Notes under the pieces: model-generated | The model's input: the letters and a program-made list of their open reading frames with translations, nothing else | The model's database searches: none | Told to the model about the DNA's origin: nothing | Translations under genes and position numbers: made by a program | Assembly (NCBI GenBank): GCA_025558095.1 | Contig: JAIVFI010000024.1 | Location: 248,001-312,000, forward strand | From: Hyaloraphidium curvatum | Lineage: Eukaryota; Monoblepharomycota; Hyaloraphidiomycetes; Hyaloraphidiales; Hyaloraphidiaceae | Length of the DNA stretch: 64,000 nt | Direction of reading: 5' to 3' | Part shown: piece after piece, positions 42,514 to 52,659 of the stretch | Layout of the letters: every line of letters begins with the position of its first letter | Position numbering within the stretch: position 1 is the first letter of the stretch

Positions 42514-43666
42514 ATGGACGTCGTCCTGGACCTCGCCGACACCTACGTCCTGGACGGCCTCTACTCCTCCCTCCCCCCCTTCACCTCCTCCGCGCTCTCT
42601 CCCTACTTTGCCGACCGGGACTCGGTGCCGCGGCAGGCCTTTTCCCTGTGGCTCATCGTGTGGCTCTTTGGCACGGTGCTCTACTTTGGCTTCGCCTCGC
42701 TGAGCTACCGGTTCATGTTCGACAAGGAGCTCATGAAGCACCCGAAGTTCCTCCCGAACCAGGCACGTCGGGAGCGTTCCCCGCCCCGTGTCGCGGGGCC
42801 TGACGCCCGTCCCTCCCCAGGTGTCGATGGAAATCAGCCTGACGGTCCGCACCATGCCCCTCGTCTCGCTCTACACCGTCCCCTGGTTCCTCGGCGAGGT
42901 CCGCGGCCACTCGAAGCTCTACGACCGGGTGGACGACCACCCGTGGGGCTGGGCCTACCTGGCGTTCTCGATGGCGTGGTTCCTCCTGTTCACGGACTGC
43001 CTCATCTACTGGATCCACCGGTTCGAGCACCACCCGAGCGTGTACAACTGGCTGCACAAGCCGCACCACCTCTGGAAGATCTCGACGCCGTACGCGAGCC
43101 ACGCGTTCCACTCGCTGGTGCGTTCCGGCTCCGGTGTGCGGTTGGGGATGGGCTGACGTGCCGGCGGACGGCAGGACGGGTACTTCCAGTCGCTCCCGTA
43201 CCACATCTTCGTGTACCTCTTCCCCTTCCACAAGTACGCCTACCTCGCCTCCTTCGTCTTTGTCAACTTCTGGACCATCAGCATCCACGACCAGTGGGAT
43301 CCGTCGCCCCGCGTGCCGCGCCGGAAGGGCCGCTGACCGGACCCGCCCGCCAGGCTGTACGTGGCCGACGATTCCATCATCAACGGCGCCGCGCACCACA
43401 CCATCCACCACCGCGAGTTCAACTACAACTACGGGCAGTACTTTACCCTGTGGGACCGGATAGGGGGGTCGTACAAGCGGTGCGTTGCCCTCGGTCTTCC
43501 TCCGCGGCGGTTCCGGCTGATCCAGCGCTCCCTTGGCAGTCCCGACGAGTTTTTCGACCAAATGCATTCGCGGCACGTGATGCCCGCGGAAAAGGGCGAG
43601 GCGCCCGCGAACGGGGCGGCCAACGGGGCGGCCAAGGCCGGGCGGAAGGCAAGGAAGGAGCAGTAG
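42514..43666 (+). CDS. ERG3: Sterol C5-desaturase
   Basis: Introduces the C5(6) double bond in ergosterol biosynthesis, in the ER membrane, using O2 and cytochrome b5. 305 residues in five exons: 42514-42762, 42821-43117, 43175-43293, 43354-43479 and 43540-43666. The three di-iron histidine boxes are complete: [28 protein letters not shown] and [20 protein letters not shown]. Transmembrane segments precede and separate them, and [20 protein letters not shown] is as in ERG3. The first intron must use a GC donor (CAG|GCACGT) to join NQ to VSMEISL; no GT alternative keeps frame. The C-terminus is an Ala/Lys-rich tail ending KARKEQ, compatible with a lysine-type ER retrieval signal. Confidence 0.94.
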
Positions 43667-43966
43667 ACGCAGTAGGCGCCCGGAGCGGCTGCTGCGGGGG
43701 GGGATTGACGTTTTCGTTATAGAGGAGTAATTCTGCGAGGGGAGTTTCGGTGATCGTGGTTGTGTGGGGCCCGACCGTTGATGGTCGCGCGGGTCGCGAC
43801 CACGTCAGCGGACATTACCAACTTACCAACCGCACCCTCCTCCCCGTCCCTGCGCGCGCCTCCGCGGGCCTCTTCCCCGCCCTCCGCGCTCATTTCACAC
43901 TCACTTTCGCGCCCGCGTGCCCCGCGCGTCCGCCCGACGCCCCGCGACGCGCGCGCCGCCGCCAGG

Positions 43967-46900
43967 ATGGCCCCCGCCACGGCGCAGAAGCTCCGCACGA
44001 GCACCGAAACGGAATCCCTCCAGCTCGTCAAATCCTGCACCCGCATATCGATTTCCGTGCTCACGTACCTCCGGTGGGTCCGCGGCGGCCCGCCCGCGCC
44101 GTTTCGCACGCCGACCGTTCCCCGCGCCGTGCAGCGAGATCTTCCCCGAGGACGCTTACGAGGAGCGCAACATGGGCGGCAAGCTCAACGTCAAGGTGCT
44201 CAAGGAAGGCAGGTGCCCCGAGGCGGACCAGCTGGTCGAGATCCTGGAGCGGGGGGTGTTTGACGCGCTCGACAAGAAATACGTGGGTGCCGCGGGCTGA
44301 TCCGCGATTCGGAGGGCTGATCGGCTCCGGGAAGCTGAGGACGCTGGTGCTGGGAGTGTCGCTGAACCGCAAGAACCCGGACAACCTGGTGGAGGCCTAC
44401 GTGGTGAGCCCATTGGCCACAACGGCGCATTTGCTCCATATTGCTGATCTGCACCGCTCCTCCTCCCCTTTCCCTTCCGCATGCTCTAGTTCAGGTTCAG
44501 CTACCCGTCGAGCACTCCGCACCTCAACATCCAGCGCAAGGTCATGGGCAGCGATCAGATCATCGATGCCAAGCTGCAGTTCAAGAGCAAGGTCGGTTGC
44601 GAAGTCGTGCGCAGTCTTGGAACCTTTCTCAACGCATTCCTTCGCAGGACGAGCTCAAGACGGCCACCGCCAACACTCTGCGCAAGATGATCCTGCTCAC
44701 GGTTCGTGCTGCGGGCTCATCGTGTTCCGGTGCCTTTCGGCTGATTCATCTTGTGATCCGGTCCGAACAGCAAAACCTCGATCCCCTTCCCACCGAAGGC
44801 AGCCGCATCCTCTCCTTCAAGATCGACTACTACGACGACATCGTTCCGCCCGACTACGAGCCGCCCATGTTCCGCGCCCCCGAGAACGAGGACGAGGAAC
44901 GGTTCAGCTACGAGGAGGAGCCCACCAGGCTGCGGCTGACCGAGCTCGAGACGGGGCACGTCAACGTCACGAGCAGGCTGCGCATCTCCAAGAATCAGTT
45001 CATGGTGGACGGCGAGCCGCCCGAGGACCGTGGGGCCACCAAAGGGCACCGCGATGCATGGCTTTGCTGACATGCATTTCCGTCTTTTCCTTGTTTCACA
45101 GACATGCTCGTCGACAACCTCGAGACCGATCTCGAGCGGCTGAGCCAGGTCACGGCCGAGACGGAGCGCCCGCCCAAGCCCGCCACTCCCGCCCGCCTTG
45201 CGCTTGCAGGCAACTCGCAGATGGAGATCGAGCGGTCCGGCGGGCCGCTGGTCCGCGCTACCGACGAGATCACCAAGCCGGCCGAGGAGCGCATGAAGGA
45301 TCTGCACCCGGAGCCGTCGCAGCCCGCGGTGCTCGCTGCTGGTGGGTTCCTTCCGAGCTCACTTTTGCACATGCACTCATTCGTGGCTTCCCTCCCCTGT
45401 GTACCCAGCCGGCCGCCAGTCCGCCGCTAGTGACGACACGCAGAGCCTCATCGCGCACCTGGAGGGCAAGAACGCCGCGGCCGACGACATCTACTCATCC
45501 GTCAAAAAGCGGGATCGCCGCTCCAAGAAGGCCGACTCGCAGGCCGCACCTGCCGTCCTAGAGACGCCCACCAAGACCGGTGGCCTCCCGCCGCTGCCGG
45601 AGCAGACGCCCAAGGCGGCCGAGCGCAAGGACAAGTCCAGGTCGGGCAAGAAGCAGGAGGTCAAAGCCGTCGAGGAGACGCTGGCGGGGCTCAACCTCAA
45701 CGGGCAGCCCAAGGCGGCCGACAAGGGGCAGGCGACGGCCGGGTCCAACCACTCGGACGACTCGCTCACGCCGGACCAGATCGATTGCCTCTGCGGCTAT
45801 CCCATGGTGCATTGGGCATGCAGATCGTGGATTTCGGGCTGACGCTTTTTATTCACCTGCAGACCGACGGCTCGCTCATCGAGTGCGATTCCTGCAACAA
45901 GTACAGGTGCGCCGTATCCCAGCTCTTCGTCTCCATCCTCTGACCTGTGTCTGCAGCCACCTCCCTTGTGCCGGATTCCTGAACGAGAACGATCCGCGGG
46001 TGCCGACCAAGTTCAAGTGCTTCGCCTGCCGCAAGGACGAGCCCCTGGACGCCATGGTCATGAAGGACAATGCCCTTATCCGCAGGCACGCTCTGAACCG
46101 CATGCATGTGCAACTATTCTCATTCAGGCTTTGCAGGTCGCTCCATGTCATCAGGACGGAGAACCTTACGGTCCGTGGCTCGCTGATCGTTCTGCCAGAC
46201 TCTGACCCCGTCCCTATCTTCTTCAACAGACCGTCGCGGCCGTGACCAAGAGGATCTGCGTTCGTCGTCACCGAGCCAGCTCCAGGACCTGATTCCTCTG
46301 ACATGCCTTCGCCCGGCAGGGAAAGGATAACCGGGACGTCGGCAGATTCGTCTTTCGCAGGCTTCGCGACGAAGGATTCATGACCGCCTCGTGGACGAAG
46401 AGTACGTCTTGACCTGCACACGACTGGGCTACGACTAAGTGGACTTTCATCAACAGCCGGATCGGTCGCGAGCCACCAGCTGGTGCCCATCGAGCAGACC
46501 AAGGAGCAGTATGAAGCCTACTTCGAGCCCGAGCGCGTCTGGGTCTTCGAGAAGGACTCGATGGTCGGTCGATCGCCCGTACTGGCTTGCCGTCTCTGAC
46601 CCGAACCGGTGCAGGTTCCCAACCCCTCCAGCATCGTGCCCCATCTCACCGAAGGCCCCATCACGGACCGCATCGCAACCTCCGAGGATGAGTCCCAGAC
46701 GCAGCCCCTCCAGCGCGTCTCCGCTGGGACGGCCCCGATCCGCGAGACCCTGCCGCCTTCGGCCGGTCCTTCCAGGAAGCGTGGGCTCGGCGACGTCGAC
46801 GCGGACGGGGACGCCGCCATGGAAGAGGACACCGCCGGGATGCGGGCCGTGCTTGTCGCCAACCTGCTGCGGCCTTCGCAGGACCTGAGCGAGTACTCCC

Positions 46901-46998
46901 AGTTCTACCAGGACGACGGCCCGGCGAGGAAGCGGAGGAAGGTGTCAGTTGCCGTGACCCGCATCCAGGTCGACGCGCCCGAGGTCGAGGACGAGTGA
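43967..46998 (+). CDS. HOP1: HOP1-like meiotic axis protein: HORMA domain, PHD finger, winged helix
   Basis: About 710 residues. Secure exons: 43967-44073, 44135-44282, 44335-44403, 44490-44591, 44648-44701, 44771-45029, 45102-45341, 45409-45806, 45863-45906, 45957 to about 46056, 46230-46259, 46320-46401, 46457-46563 and 46615-46998. The HORMA domain covers residues 10-220 (SLQLVKSCTRISISVLTYLR, EIFPEDAYEERNMGG, LRTLVLGVSLNRKNPDNLVE, FRFSYPSSTPHLNIQRKVMG). An acidic, Lys-rich linker leads to a PHD finger, CLCGYPM..IECDSCNKYSHLPC then FKCFACR, and a winged-helix-like segment (DVGRFVFRRLRDEGFMTASW). The C-terminus is a small basic/acidic tail. HOP1 coats the meiotic chromosome axis and recruits the recombination machinery. 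The join near 46056-46230 is unresolved (see findings). Confidence 0.85.
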
Positions 46999-47337
46999 AG
47001 TTGGGCGGGACGGCAAGAACGATACTCTGCATATGCGCATGCGACTTATGACTCTGTATGTAGCATCACTTCTGTGTTCACGCACGGGGGACGAATCCGG
47101 CCCCTCCGCCTCGCTGCTCTCCGCTTTTGAGCTCGTGCTTTCTTCCTGAATGCTGGCGAGCGCGTCGTCCTTCGTGCGGAAGACCTTGCCGCCTTCCTGG
47201 GCAGCGTGCTGGCGGGCTTCGTCCACTGGCTCTTCCACCAGCACCTCAAACTCCGAGCTCCCTGTGCCAGTGAGCCCTTTGGGAACAGCGGGAAAGTGCG
47301 GTTCGGGCCCCTTGTCGGGGGATACGGCGCGAGACAT
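46945..47337 (-). CDS. Small acidic hypothetical protein
   Basis: 130 residues from the ATG at 47337 (MSRAVSPDKGPEPHFPAVPK). Not recognised. The first 90 residues are hydrophilic and acidic with many Glu, Ser and Ala (VEEPVDEARQHAAQEGGKVF, EESTSSKAESSEAEGPDSSP), so largely disordered. The last 40 residues overlap, tail to tail, the final exon of the HOP1-like gene by 54 bases and differ in composition, so the true end could be earlier or use an intron. Divergent from the P450 gene with 105 bases between starts. Confidence 0.5.
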   Translation of the reverse strand: MSRAVSPDKGPEPHFPAVPKGLTGTGSSEFEVLVEEPVDEARQHAAQEGGKVFRTKDDALASIQEESTSSKAESSEAEGPDSSPVREHRSDATYRVISRMRICRVSFLPSRPTSLVLDLGRVDLDAGHGN

Positions 47338-47442
47338 CGCTGACGTGGTTTGGGCGAACGCCAATGGGCGTGGCGCGGGGTTTTGTCGGGCTCGCATCAG
47401 TTTAGCCTCATTGCGCCTCACGGCCGCCTCTTCGAAGCCGAC

Positions 47443-49101
47443 ATGGCCTTGGACACCTTTGCCATCGCTTTTGCTTCAGCGGCTGCCGTTGCCGCGGCGC
47501 TTGTGGCCCGCTCGGCCGTCCATCCCGTTCTGCTCGTGCTCCTGTTCGCGTCGGGCAGCTACGCCCTCCTCTTGCGGGTCTTCAACGGCAAATGGGCTCC
47601 CCGCAAACCGACGGATCCTCCCCTCGTTGCCGGCTGGATACCGTTCCTCGGCGTAGCACTGGAGTTTGGCGCCCGTGGCGACGAATACCTGCGCCAATGC
47701 GCAGAGGAGAACGGTCCCATCTTCACCCTCGTGCTTGCTGGCAGGACGCTGACCTATGTCTGCGACCCCAACATATTCTCCGGCATCGTCAAGGATAAGC
47801 GCTGGGGATTTGTCGTTGTCGGGGCCGAAGTGGTCAAGCACGTTGCGGATATCGAGCTTTCCTGGAGCTTCGCCATCGAGGACGATGCTCATCGAGTGGT
47901 GGCAAAGTGGCTGCTCGGCGACACGGCGACCCTAACTAAGCGCTTTTCTGAGCGCGCCGACGAGTTTCTGGCGCATGAAGTGACCGATGGAGAGGCTCTC
48001 GATCTCTATCGCCTGAGCAACCGCGCGGTTTTCCTGGCCGGCGGCAAAGCGCTCTTCGGGACCGGGATTCCGCTTGTTGGTGACGAAGCAGAAGCCAACT
48101 GCGCCCGCTTCGATGCGTTCGATTCCGCCTTTCCCTTGTTTGCGGGAGGTTTGCCGTCTTTCCTCATTCCGAAAGCTGCACGGGACGCGAAAGCCGGGCT
48201 CATCGAGGCGCTCACGCCTGCAAACATTTCTCGCACGTGGTCCAGTTTCCTAAAAGGCGTTGTCGGAGTCTCGGAAGACGGTGCAAGGGACGAAACGTGG
48301 GACCCGAAGAGCGTGACCCTCGATCAGCCTTCTCCGTACTACGTCGAGCGGCACCTCAACTTCCTGTCGAAAGGCTTGCACGAAGAGGACCGATCCGCCA
48401 CCGGCAAGCTGGATCTGCCGCTGGTCTGGGCGGCCACGGGTAACACGGGCCCAGCCGCATATTGGACGCTGAGATACATCTTGAAAGGGAGGGACGAGGG
48501 TGCGGCATGGTTCGCCGAACTGCACAAGGAGATCGCATCCTCGTTCGAAGCAGGACCGGACGGTGTGGAAAGATACGATCCGACGGTTGCGACGCCGGTC
48601 CTCGACGGATGCGTGACAGAGGCTCTGCGGCTCTCCACCTCGATCTTCGTCATTCGCGAGGCGGTGAACCAGACCCGGGAAGGAGACCCCAATGCTCTGC
48701 TTCGCCAATCATCCTCGGATCCGGTCCCCATCCCCGGGACGCAGTACGCCCTGCCGGTGGGCTCCCGCGTGGTCCAGCCTGTGCGTGTTGCGATGCACTT
48801 CAATCCCGCATTGTATGGGGAGGACTCGTCTCCGACCAATGTCTTTGATCCCATGCGGCATGTTGAGGCCGGGCAGAGCACGACGGCGAAACGGACGATG
48901 CCCTTCGGCACGGGCTACTCTATGTGTCCAGGACGAAAGTTTGCTCAGAACGAGATCCGTTGCTTAGTGTCGGTGATGTTGCGGCGTTACGATGTCGAGC
49001 TGGTGGACGCCGGATCGGATGATTTCAAGCCGGGGCGGGCTGGATTCGGAACGCAGTGGCCGACGCGGGCCGCCCGCATTCGCGTCAAGCGGAGGACGTA
49101 G
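47443..49101 (+). CDS. Cytochrome P450, CYP7/CYP8-like
   Basis: 552 residues, one exon. An N-terminal hydrophobic anchor (FASAAAVAAALVA.. VLLVLLFASGSYALLL) places it in the ER membrane. P450 hallmarks are the K-helix ExxR (CVTEALRLS), the heme loop PFGTGYSMCPGRKFA with its Cys ligand, and an I-helix LVWAATGNTGPAAYWTLRY. The I-helix lacks the usual Ala/Gly-Gly-x-Asp/Glu-Thr-Thr but matches the GN..PA..W pattern of the CYP7/CYP8 branch (sterol 7-alpha/12-alpha hydroxylases and prostacyclin synthase). The absence of introns contrasts with most neighbours. Substrate is unknown; a sterol or oxylipin is a family-based guess. Confidence 0.92.
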   Translation: MALDTFAIAFASAAAVAAALVARSAVHPVLLVLLFASGSYALLLRVFNGKWAPRKPTDPPLVAGWIPFLGVALEFGARGDEYLRQCAEENGPIFTLVLAGRTLTYVCDPNIFSGIVKDKRWGFVVVGAEVVKHVADIELSWSFAIEDDAHRVVAKWLLGDTATLTKRFSERADEFLAHEVTDGEALDLYRLSNRAVFLAGGKALFGTGIPLVGDEAEANCARFDAFDSAFPLFAGGLPSFLIPKAARDAKAGLIEALTPANISRTWSSFLKGVVGVSEDGARDETWDPKSVTLDQPSPYYVERHLNFLSKGLHEEDRSATGKLDLPLVWAATGNTGPAAYWTLRYILKGRDEGAAWFAELHKEIASSFEAGPDGVERYDPTVATPVLDGCVTEALRLSTSIFVIREAVNQTREGDPNALLRQSSSDPVPIPGTQYALPVGSRVVQPVRVAMHFNPALYGEDSSPTNVFDPMRHVEAGQSTTAKRTMPFGTGYSMCPGRKFAQNEIRCLVSVMLRRYDVELVDAGSDDFKPGRAGFGTQWPTRAARIRVKRRT

Positions 49102-49165
49102 ACTCAGGATGGTGGAAGACAAGTGAATGTCAAAAGGATCAGCATTACCAAAACTCAGACAAAGA

Positions 49166-51085
49166 TCAACCCGTCCTCTTTCTCAAGCTAGACAGCGCCG
49201 CGAGCGAGCGGAACTCGGCCGTGGAAGCCGAATCCGAGCTGGAGTAGCCGTCCAAGATGGAAGACTCCTCTTCCGTGCTGGCGTCGTCCTCGCCAATGTC
49301 CGTCGGGATCCTCCGCAGCATCACCGCCTTCTTGTGCACCGAAAGGGTGATGGTCGCCGGCGGATTCACGTACGGCTCCCCGTCGAGCTGCACAGGGGCA
49401 TCTTGCTTCAGCTGGATCTTGACCTCGCGCGCCCTCCCAAGGACGATCGGGTTCGTCAGCCCGACCAGGGCGCTCGCCAGGTGGACCGAGTTCGACAGCG
49501 AAATGACCTCCAGGCGCTCGTCGTTCGTGTCGACCGCGGGCAAGGCCATCTTGGAGCCCCCGCCGAAGCTGGGGATGTTGAGGCAGACGACGCTCGCCAG
49601 GCCGTTGGTGGAGACCTCGGTGCCGTCCAGCCAGAGGCGGCACATGTCCCCGAGGTTGAGGATCGGCGGCGGCGGGGGCGACGACGATTTGGGCCGCTCC
49701 GTGGATTCGTGGATCTCGTCCACGTCCGAGCTCGTCATCATCGAGACGTCCGGATCTTGAGCGGGTCTTTGAGCGCGGGGTGGCGGCGATGGCGGCGGTT
49801 TAGGTGGCGTCGGCGGTCTTCGGAACGCCGAAGAGAGCAAGGTGACAAGCCAGTTGGCGGTGAATCTCGTGCCCATCAGGAAATAGATGAACTTGTTGAT
49901 CTGACGGTTGCGGAACAGCTCCGGGTTGCTCTCGCGCGTCGTGTGGAAGCCTAGGGTGATGGCGGCATCCACGCCAACCGAAAAGTAGTTGATCATATAC
50001 TGGGTCGTCTTGGTTTTGCGCGTGAAGCGCGAACCCGGCTGGACGCTCGTCACCTTCCACCGATCCATGACGACGGGCTCGGCGTCCCGGATGTCGCGCA
50101 GGATGCCGAATATGTTCTCCCCGCGGTAGCCGCCTCCCCAGCCCAGCACCCTCGCGAGGTCGTTTCCGGTGCCGAGCGGGATGAGACCAACGGGCGGAGC
50201 TTCCCCTTTGTGGCCGATCGAGTCGAGGGCGTTCAGGACCCAAGCAATCGTGCCGTCCCCGCCGCAGACCAGGATCCGGCAACGCGACAAGTAAGGAGCA
50301 AACACTTTCAGGAGCGTTTCGGGTCCGTGTTCGCTCAGATCAAGGATTTGAAGAGGATTGAGGGCGCGGAAAAGGGCCGAAAGGATCTGCGACGATGCCT
50401 GTTCCCCACTCTTCGGGTTGATGAAGCAGAGAACGGGTTTCGCAGCCGCAAAACGGGGCAGGTCCAATGCTAGGCGATATCGGGAAGAGCCCAACGACGG
50501 GATCCGACCCCTGCTCGAGACCGTGACGGCGCGGGGGTCGAGCACGAGTTCCGGCACCGGGCCCAGGGTGCAAACGGGCGAGAGATGATGCCGGCAGTCC
50601 GTGTGGACCGCAACGCCGCACCACAGACAGCGCTGGTCCCAGAGCCCCGGCTCCGTGCCGGCGCTCTCCCCGCAGACGGCGCACGACGCCCCCAACGGCA
50701 GGTTGCCGCGCACGAGCTGGTGAGGGGGCGAGTATTTCGCGCCATCGACAAAGACGCCGCCCAGGTCCGAGACGGCCTTGCACGGCAGCGCGTCCGCCCG
50801 CCGGACGTGTTCGGGGTGGGCACAGCGTCCGCAGACCATGCACGTCTCGGCCTGGAAGGCAATGAGGCCCTCGCACGCGTCGCAGTACGCCGGGAGCACC
50901 GCGGCGCCCTGCGTCCAGCGGTGCGGCGACCGGCTCTTGAGCGACTCCGCGCGCGGCCGCGAGAAGAAAAGAGTCCGCAGCACCACGGCGAGGAAGACGA
51001 ACGCGACCGCGCCCGCCAGGAGCGCGAGCGGGTCGTGCAAGGAGCGTCCGACGGGGCCGGCGCCGCCCCCGGACGCGGCGTCCAT
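49166..51085 (-). CDS. Diacylglycerol kinase (C1-containing, ATP-dependent type)
   Basis: Phosphorylates diacylglycerol to phosphatidate. 639 residues, single exon. An N-terminal transmembrane helix (LALLAGAVAFVFLAVVL) is followed by two C1 zinc fingers: HRWTQGAAVLPAYCDACEGL with CMVCGRCAHPEH, then CAVCGES with RCLWCGVAVHTDC. Next is the catalytic domain with FINPKSGEQ, CGGDGTIAWVLNALD and LIPLGTGNDLARVLGWGGGY, and the accessory domain with YFSVGVDAAITLGFHTTRE and NIPSFGGGSKM. A Pro/Ser-rich insert (about residues 430-470) interrupts the accessory domain. The layout equals the simple epsilon-like/plant DGK, with no EF hands or SAM domain. It differs from the CTP-dependent Dgk1 of yeast. Confidence 0.94.
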   Translation of the reverse strand: MDAASGGGAGPVGRSLHDPLALLAGAVAFVFLAVVLRTLFFSRPRAESLKSRSPHRWTQGAAVLPAYCDACEGLIAFQAETCMVCGRCAHPEHVRRADALPCKAVSDLGGVFVDGAKYSPPHQLVRGNLPLGASCAVCGESAGTEPGLWDQRCLWCGVAVHTDCRHHLSPVCTLGPVPELVLDPRAVTVSSRGRIPSLGSSRYRLALDLPRFAAAKPVLCFINPKSGEQASSQILSALFRALNPLQILDLSEHGPETLLKVFAPYLSRCRILVCGGDGTIAWVLNALDSIGHKGEAPPVGLIPLGTGNDLARVLGWGGGYRGENIFGILRDIRDAEPVVMDRWKVTSVQPGSRFTRKTKTTQYMINYFSVGVDAAITLGFHTTRESNPELFRNRQINKFIYFLMGTRFTANWLVTLLSSAFRRPPTPPKPPPSPPPRAQRPAQDPDVSMMTSSDVDEIHESTERPKSSSPPPPPILNLGDMCRLWLDGTEVSTNGLASVVCLNIPSFGGGSKMALPAVDTNDERLEVISLSNSVHLASALVGLTNPIVLGRAREVKIQLKQDAPVQLDGEPYVNPPATITLSVHKKAVMLRRIPTDIGEDDASTEEESSILDGYSSSDSASTAEFRSLAALSSLRKRTG

Positions 51086-51599
51086 GGTTGGCGGTGACGA
51101 GGGACGCGGCGGTCAACTCCTGATGAACCCTGATCGAAGCTGACGTGGCCTGGACTCACAGGAAGCGTCGGGCTCAGGATTCGCAGCAGTCACAATCAAG
51201 CGCGATTGATGCCGCTGCTGAATGAATCCAGACTTGTCGAGGCTGATCGTTGTGACGGAGCTGACCGTAGCTCCAAAGGGTTCCATGAGTTACCCGGGCC
51301 ATTCAACTGATCCGTTCTTTCGACGTGAATCAAAGAAATCATCGATGTAACTACTCCTGAAATCGCGATAGACGACGCGGTCTCGAACGGATTACAAAAA
51401 GGGGGACTTGGTTCAGTGCACGAGGGCCTGATTCATCGATTCCAAATTCATTCCCTATCGTCAGTACGTCGACGCTAGAACAGTACGGCACCGGCCCGAG
51501 GTCTCTTGCATTTGACTGTTGACCTGGGGATCGATGTTGAAGGTTAACCACCGCGGTGAAGCGGGAGCCGCTTGCCCAGCTGCGTACCTAGTCTTTGTT
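51086..51599. other. Intergenic stretch, lower GC, no gene seen
   Basis: Noticeably richer in A/T than its surroundings. Includes the DGK promoter. No coding frame, tRNA fold or repeat was identified. Confidence 0.5.
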
Positions 51600-51838
51600 T
51601 TAACGAGCCGCCACGGCCGCGATGAAGATGTCGTTAATGGTCTCAACCGTCGATGGCTCGATGGTCGCCATTCCAAACTCGTTCGAGATTTCGTCGAGCA
51701 GAGACAAGATCTTCAGGCGTCCGCGCCGAGGTCGTCCCGGAGACTGGCCTCGAGCTTGCAGTCCTTCGGCGACACTCCGAGACTCTCTGCAACAATCCGC
51801 TTTACCGTGGCTTCCACGTCCGCCTCGTGTTTCGCCAT
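51600..51838 (-). pseudogene. Acyl-carrier-protein copy, frameshifted and without the carrier serine
   Basis: From the ATG at 51838 the frame encodes ACP helix I and loop (EATVKRIVAESLGVSPKDCK, LRDDLGADA), then a stop at 51713-51715. The neighbouring frame continues without gap in homology (ILSLLDEISNEFGMATIEPS, TVETINDIFIAAVAAR) to 51600. One base is missing between the two halves, at about 51716-51720. The position of the phosphopantetheine-carrying Ser of the DSL motif is Ala. Total length would be 80 residues, like bacterial or mature mitochondrial ACP. It lacks a convincing targeting presequence. No GT-AG intron can bridge the shift. Sequencing error could explain the shift but not the missing Ser. 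Confidence 0.75.
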
Positions 51839-52659
51839 CTGGTCGCCCGGATGTGGAAAATGGTCCTGGCACTTCCCCTTGGAAACAGCGCAGCGAGAGC
51901 AGCACACCAGCGGAATCCAATTATCCGCGTCAGTCTGCTCTGAATGCGTCGCAGCGCAGTCGCAGGCTCACCCTCGGAGCGGCCGGGGCAAGGGTGTCCT
52001 GTGTCTCCCAAAAGGTCCAAGACATGATCGTAGGGGCCGCCTGACAGGGCGATAACAAAACACGCAAGCATCTTCGACGACATGGAGTTCGCGTTCTAGA
52101 ATCATGAAATCCATGCCGGCGAGGAGCTCCTTCTCTGATCCCGCACCTCCTCCGCATCGATACACCTGCCTCCCTACACCAACCGTCCGCGTCCTGGCAA
52201 TCACGCCATGTAGACGCTATGATTCCGGTTCAGTGCTCGCATCAATCCCTCACAATGGATGGTGCTTCCGACGTTGGCTTTGCCTCTGTGGCAACGAGGA
52301 ACATGACTAAACTACAGTATCACTCCGCGGACAAACTCTTGCAGCGTCGCCATCAATTGCAGGCCCATCTTTCAAAGTGGATAAAGGAAATGATTGGATT
52401 GGCAATCTGCTGTGGCCCGCGTGTGGGATCGCCGGGTGCGGTCGTCTGTGAATCGGAAATCAAGCGAGTCAAGTTTCCATCACCTTCGACCTGCGCCGCC
52501 CATCGACGTCGAAACCTTGAACCAATCCCCACTGAATCGACCGCGCGTAGGCTCATCGGGTTTAGGCGTGGCCCTCTCGGTCCCCTCCCTTGTTCCGCTT
52601 CCCCGAATCGGTCCCGCATCGCTGCCGGGGTGCCGGTTTCGGGCAGTTTCTTCGGCACA
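51839..52659. other. Intergenic stretch between dead ACP copy and AHA1
   Basis: Also of lower GC. Several short frames on both strands have no recognisable content. The last 200 bases are the AHA1 promoter. Confidence 0.45.
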
